This document shows positions 60,756 through 64,000 of a DNA stretch of 64,000 bases, piece after piece. A program made the translations under genes and the position numbers. Source of the stretch: Rhodobiaceae bacterium (GTDB lineage: Bacteria > Pseudomonadota > Alphaproteobacteria > Rhizobiales > JAKPQE01). Location of the stretch: positions 28,762 to 92,761 of the forward strand of contig JANQEG010000062.1 of the NCBI GenBank assembly GCA_028278505.1, read 5' to 3'. The notes under the pieces were generated by a model. That model saw nothing but the letters and a program-made list of their open reading frames with translations, did not search any database and was not told the origin of the DNA. Within the stretch, counting starts at the first letter, position 1. Each line of letters begins with the position of its first letter.

Positions 60756-61931
60756 ATGTTTGATCCGCTGATCGACTTCATCAAACGCATTTTCGCGGCC
60801 GTGCGCACGTTTCTGCGTTCGCTTTTTCTGCCGGCCCCGAAAGCTAAGCCGGACGGCACCGCGCCGCGCTTGCGGCTGATCCGCTACGGCGTCAAGATCG
60901 GCATCGTGCTGCTCATCCTCGCCTATATCGTGCCCTTCATCTGGCACGCGCTGTTGGTGCGCGATTTCAACCTCGCCTATCCGCAGCAGGTGCTGAAGCC
61001 CTCGCAGATGGTCTCGGCCGACGAGCAGGTCGACCCGGCCGGCGGCGGCGCGACCAGCCGCTCCTGCGGCCGTTCGCAGATCGTCGACATGCAGGTCCAT
61101 CTGATCCGCTTCCTCACCGAGACGAACGCCTGGGTGCCGGCGATGCCGCAGACCAAGATCGGCCTTTTTGGCATTGACTGGGAAAACACGCCGTATCTCG
61201 ACAACAAGGCATCGTTCCAGCACGGCGTGCTGTTTGCCCTGCGCCGGGTTTCGATCGAGCTTGCCGACGTGCTCGGCCGGGTGCGCGGCACCTCCGAGGC
61301 CGACCGTGACCTGCAGGCGGCGCGCGGCGCGCTGCAATTCGATTCGGAGACCTGGTGGTTCAACCCGTTCGATCCGCAGCGGCCTTTCGGGCCGACGACG
61401 CCGTCGGGCCGCTACTACCGCAATGCCATCGGGACATTCGAGCGCTTCAACGACCGGCTGGAGCAATGCGACGCCCTGTTCGATGCCCGCGCCGACAATC
61501 TGCGCTCGTTCCTGTCGCGGATCACCGCCGATCTCGGCTCGGCCGCCGATGCGCTGGCCAAGCGCTCGATCGGCACCCGCTACGACCCGGCCACCGATAC
61601 CTTCGTGCCGGGCGAGGGCAATGACCGCGGCTGGTTCGATTTCCGCGCCGACAATTATTTCAACGAGGCGCTGGGCCAGGTCTACGCCTATCACGGCCTG
61701 TTGCAGGCGGCGCGGCTCGACTTCGCCGAGGTCATCAAGGTGCGCGGCCTCGACGACATCTGGAACCGCATGGAGGCGCATGTGGCGCAGGCGGCCGCCC
61801 TGTCGCCGTTGATCGTCTCAAACGGCCGCGAGGACGGTTTTCTGATGCCCGACCATCTGGCGGTGATGGCGCAGGCGGTGCTGCGCGCACGCGCCAACAT
61901 GACCGAGATCCGCGATATCCTTGATCGGTAG
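60756..61931 (+). CDS. DUF2333 family membrane-anchored protein
   Basis: The product is 391 residues. The N-terminal cytoplasmic part is basic (IKRIFAAVRTFLRSLFLPAPKAK), then one membrane helix (about 45-67: YGVKIGIVLLILAYIVPFIWHALL), then a large presumably periplasmic domain with family blocks such as IDMQVHLIRFLTETNAWVPAMPQTKIGLFGIDWENTP and DSETWWFNPFDPQRPFGPTTPSGRYYRNA. It fits DUF2333, whose function is unknown. Last gene of the cluster and its only membrane protein. Confidence 0.88.
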   Translation: MFDPLIDFIKRIFAAVRTFLRSLFLPAPKAKPDGTAPRLRLIRYGVKIGIVLLILAYIVPFIWHALLVRDFNLAYPQQVLKPSQMVSADEQVDPAGGGATSRSCGRSQIVDMQVHLIRFLTETNAWVPAMPQTKIGLFGIDWENTPYLDNKASFQHGVLFALRRVSIELADVLGRVRGTSEADRDLQAARGALQFDSETWWFNPFDPQRPFGPTTPSGRYYRNAIGTFERFNDRLEQCDALFDARADNLRSFLSRITADLGSAADALAKRSIGTRYDPATDTFVPGEGNDRGWFDFRADNYFNEALGQVYAYHGLLQAARLDFAEVIKVRGLDDIWNRMEAHVAQAAALSPLIVSNGREDGFLMPDHLAVMAQAVLRARANMTEIRDILDR

Positions 61932-62110
61932 GGGCAGGGTCGTCGACCGGCAACGTCAGTCTATCGGGGTTCGCGCCCGCTGCCGGTGGCGTGCTTTGGC
62001 GCGACGGCGAGAGCGGCGTCAGGCGCCCTTTTCAGCGATTGACATGAAACGAGTACCGGCGACGGAAGGGAATGCGGACGCCCGGCGCCGACAGCCGGAC
62101 CGGACGGTGC

Positions 62111-62431
62111 TCAGACCGTGCCTTCGATCCACTCGACGAGCCGGCCCTTCGGCTGCGCGCCGACCTGCATGGCCGCCGGCTTGCCGTCCTTGAACAGGAT
62201 CAGCGTCGGGATCGAGCGGACGCCGTATTTGATCGCCGTTGACGGGTTCTCGTCGATATTGAGCTTGGCGACCTTGACCTTGCCCGCCATTTCGGTGGCG
62301 ATTTCCTCAAGCGCCGGCGCGATCATCTTGCACGGTCCGCACCACTCCGCCCAGAAGTCGACGACGACGGGCTCGGTGGAATTGATGACATCGTTGTCGA
62401 ACGATGCGTCGGTGGTGGTTTCGGTCGCCAT
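62111..62431 (-). CDS. trxA: Thioredoxin
   Basis: The 106-residue length is classical. The redox site is [14 protein letters not shown], the cis-Pro is in [14 protein letters not shown], and the C-terminus is [11 protein letters not shown]. Disulfide reductant for ribonucleotide reductase and other partners. It lies 58 bp downstream of addA, a familiar alphaproteobacterial order. Confidence 0.97.
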   Translation of the reverse strand: MATETTTDASFDNDVINSTEPVVVDFWAEWCGPCKMIAPALEEIATEMAGKVKVAKLNIDENPSTAIKYGVRSIPTLILFKDGKPAAMQVGAQPKGRLVEWIEGTV

Positions 62432-62489
62432 TCTGGTTCCTCTGACGCTTACGAGGACGCTTCGCCCCCAAGATTGTCCCGCCTGTTAG

Positions 62490-64000
62490 TTAAGAACGCC
62501 ACCGGTCAGCGTCAAGCGCCGCCTGTTCGTCCCCGTCGTCGTCCAGTACGGCGTCGAGAAGCGCCGCCGGGATCGGCACGAGCTTCGGCGCGGCGGTGAA
62601 GATCAGCGCCGCCGTGATCGTCCGGTCGGGATAGAGATCGCCGAGAAGCCGGTAATAGATCGCCAGTTGAAGGAGGCTGGCGCGATCGGCCTCAGCCGCC
62701 GTATCGGGCACCCGCCTTGACGTCTTGAAATCGACAACCAGCACGCCCGTATCGGTGACCGCGAGCCGGTCGACGCGGCCGCCGGCGCGCACCCTCCGGC
62801 CGCCGATCTCGACACTGCCGTAGAGGTCGACCTCGGCGCGGCTGCCCGGCGCGAAGGCGGCGGCGAACGCCGGCTCGGCCATGATCCGCAGGGCTTCCTC
62901 CAGAACAGCCGCGCGTTCGCCGTCATCGAAGTCACCGGCGACCGCGACAAGATATCGCGCGCCGGCTCGCGCCCGCGCCGGTTCCGGCAATTCCGGCAGG
63001 GATTCGAGCAGCCGGTGGATCAGCTCGCCGCGCCGCGCCGCCCGCCGCCGCGCCGGCGCGCTTATATCCCGGCCGGTCGGCGCCGGCCCGGTTGCGGTGA
63101 TCCGCGCCTCGGGCATGGCGGCCGGCACCGGCGCCTTCAGCCACGGCGGCGGCGGTTCGGCGGCCGTGGCAGCGGCCGCCGCCTTCGGCTTGACCGGGCG
63201 CCGCGGCGTCGTCCGGAAGACGAGCGCCGGCTCGTCGGCGCCGGGGAAGGGTTTTGGCGTGCACCGCGCCTCAAGGCCGTTCCTCACCAGCGCATACCAG
63301 GATCGTTCGGGCACGCCGGTCTTGCCGACATGCCCGCAGACGGTGAGCCGGTCGCCGGCCCGGGTCATCGCCACATAGAGCAGCCGCCGGTATTCCTCTT
63401 CATCGCGCTTTCGGGCAGCGGCGATCGCCGCCTCGTGCAGGGCGGTGCGGTCGGCCTTGCCGGTGTTCCACAAGATCGTCTCGGCCGCGCGGTCGTCCGA
63501 CGGCGCCAGCTTCAACACCACCGGGTCGTTGCGCGGGCCCGGTGGCGAGCAGGTGTCGGCGAGAAAGACGATCGGCGCCTCAAGCCCCTTTGCGCCGTGC
63601 ACGGTCATCACCCGGACCTCGTCGCGCCTTCTGTCCTGGTCGCGGGCGATCACCGGTGCGGTGGCGCCGAGCCAGGCGAGAAAGCGCTGCAACGTCGCCG
63701 GCGCCGTCCGTTCGAAGTCAAGCGCGAGCGCCAGGAATTCATCGAGCGCCTCCTCGGCCTCGCGGCCGAGACGGGCAAAGAAGGCGCGGCGGCCGCCGTC
63801 GCGGCCGAGCACGCGGGCGAAGAACTCATAAGGCGGCATGGTGTCGGCGATGCGCCGCCAGTCGGCCAGCCGGTTCTGGGCCGCGGCAAGCACCGGATCG
63901 TCACCGGCCGCCGATCCAAGCGCCGCCCACAGGCTCCCGGTCCGGCCATGGGCGAGGCGGAAGAGATCGTCCTCGGAAAGGCCGATCAGCGGGCTTTTCA
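62490..64000 (-). CDS. addA: ATP-dependent helicase/nuclease AddA, C-terminal part (5' end beyond window)
   Basis: The open frame continues past the right edge; about 503 codons of the C-terminal part are visible. Helicase motif V (VMTVHGAKGLEAPIVFLADT) and motif VI (EEYRRLLYVAMTRAGDRLTV) precede a Pro/Ala-rich linker and the RecB-type nuclease domain, with LIHRLLESLPELP and VDFKTSRRVP holding catalytic Asp and Lys. With AddB it forms the alphaproteobacterial recombination complex that processes double-strand breaks. Leading residues SPLIGLSEDDLFRLAHGR are typical AddA sequence. Confidence 0.95.
   Translation of the reverse strand, partial: KSPLIGLSEDDLFRLAHGRTGSLWAALGSAAGDDPVLAAAQNRLADWRRIADTMPPYEFFARVLGRDGGRRAFFARLGREAEEALDEFLALALDFERTAPATLQRFLAWLGATAPVIARDQDRRRDEVRVMTVHGAKGLEAPIVFLADTCSPPGPRNDPVVLKLAPSDDRAAETILWNTGKADRTALHEAAIAAARKRDEEEYRRLLYVAMTRAGDRLTVCGHVGKTGVPERSWYALVRNGLEARCTPKPFPGADEPALVFRTTPRRPVKPKAAAAATAAEPPPPWLKAPVPAAMPEARITATGPAPTGRDISAPARRRAARRGELIHRLLESLPELPEPARARAGARYLVAVAGDFDDGERAAVLEEALRIMAEPAFAAAFAPGSRAEVDLYGSVEIGGRRVRAGGRVDRLAVTDTGVLVVDFKTSRRVPDTAAEADRASLLQLAIYYRLLGDLYPDRTITAALIFTAAPKLVPIPAALLDAVLDDDGDEQAALDADRWRS

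Overview
The window is GC-rich, densely coded chromosomal DNA from an alphaproteobacterium, most likely of the order Hyphomicrobiales (Rhizobiales). The order is inferred from family content and gene order: envC-ctpA-divergent polysaccharide deacetylase; a chorismate mutase-hisC-tyrC block; secB; znuC-znuB-zur divergent from znuA; thioredoxin/YbbN next to a LON-domain protein; trxA next to addA; and palindromic intergenic repeats of the kind common in that order. I see no rRNA, tRNA, CRISPR array, insertion sequence or phage gene. The window looks like core chromosome with some accessory metabolic blocks.

Layout. 1-3540: cell-envelope operon on the minus strand (envC, ctpA, truncated polysaccharide deacetylase). 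3811-8094: aromatic aminotransferase, SDR reductase, tandem GNAT protein, second aminotransferase. 8139-14658: an exonuclease-CBS-DUF294 fusion and a small conserved protein, divergent from a giant symporter-like hybrid histidine kinase (CrbS-like arrangement). 14677-15165: secB. 15275-25902: an accessory catabolic locus with a TPP enzyme, an enolase-superfamily enzyme, a DadA-like flavoprotein, a TRAP transporter and two further permeases, all divergent from a GntR regulator and an Asp/Glu racemase-family protein. 25941-31012: DUF924 protein, FATP-type acyl-CoA synthetase, CobW-like metallochaperone and D,D-carboxypeptidase. 31355-35939: serine dehydratase, formate-THF ligase and methionine gamma-lyase (C1/sulfur amino acid metabolism). 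35998-39266: the zinc uptake regulon with a Zur-box-like palindrome. 39379-41755: M20 dipeptidase and RpiR regulator. 41881-44813: Tyr/Phe/His biosynthesis block. 44954-49510: methyltransferase, glyoxalase II, cupin, ProX deacylase, YbbN thioredoxin, LON-domain protein. 50141-54564: two-subunit NAD-linked formate dehydrogenase (Fdh1 type). 54714-61931: a five-gene cluster of largely uncharacterised proteins around an AAA+ ATPase. 62111-64000: trxA and truncated addA.

The genes fall into working units. The zinc block has uptake, regulator and a candidate zinc chaperone (CobW) nearby. Serine dehydratase, Fhs, formate dehydrogenase and methionine gamma-lyase bear on one-carbon, serine and sulfur amino acid flux. 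The locus at 15-26 kb reads as a self-contained uptake and catabolism unit for an unidentified organic or amino acid, with its own regulator. The best candidates for undescribed biology are the AAA+/DUF6638/DUF2333/coiled-coil cluster (54.7-61.9 kb) and the GntR-controlled catabolic locus. Family names rest on motif recognition by eye; no database search was run.
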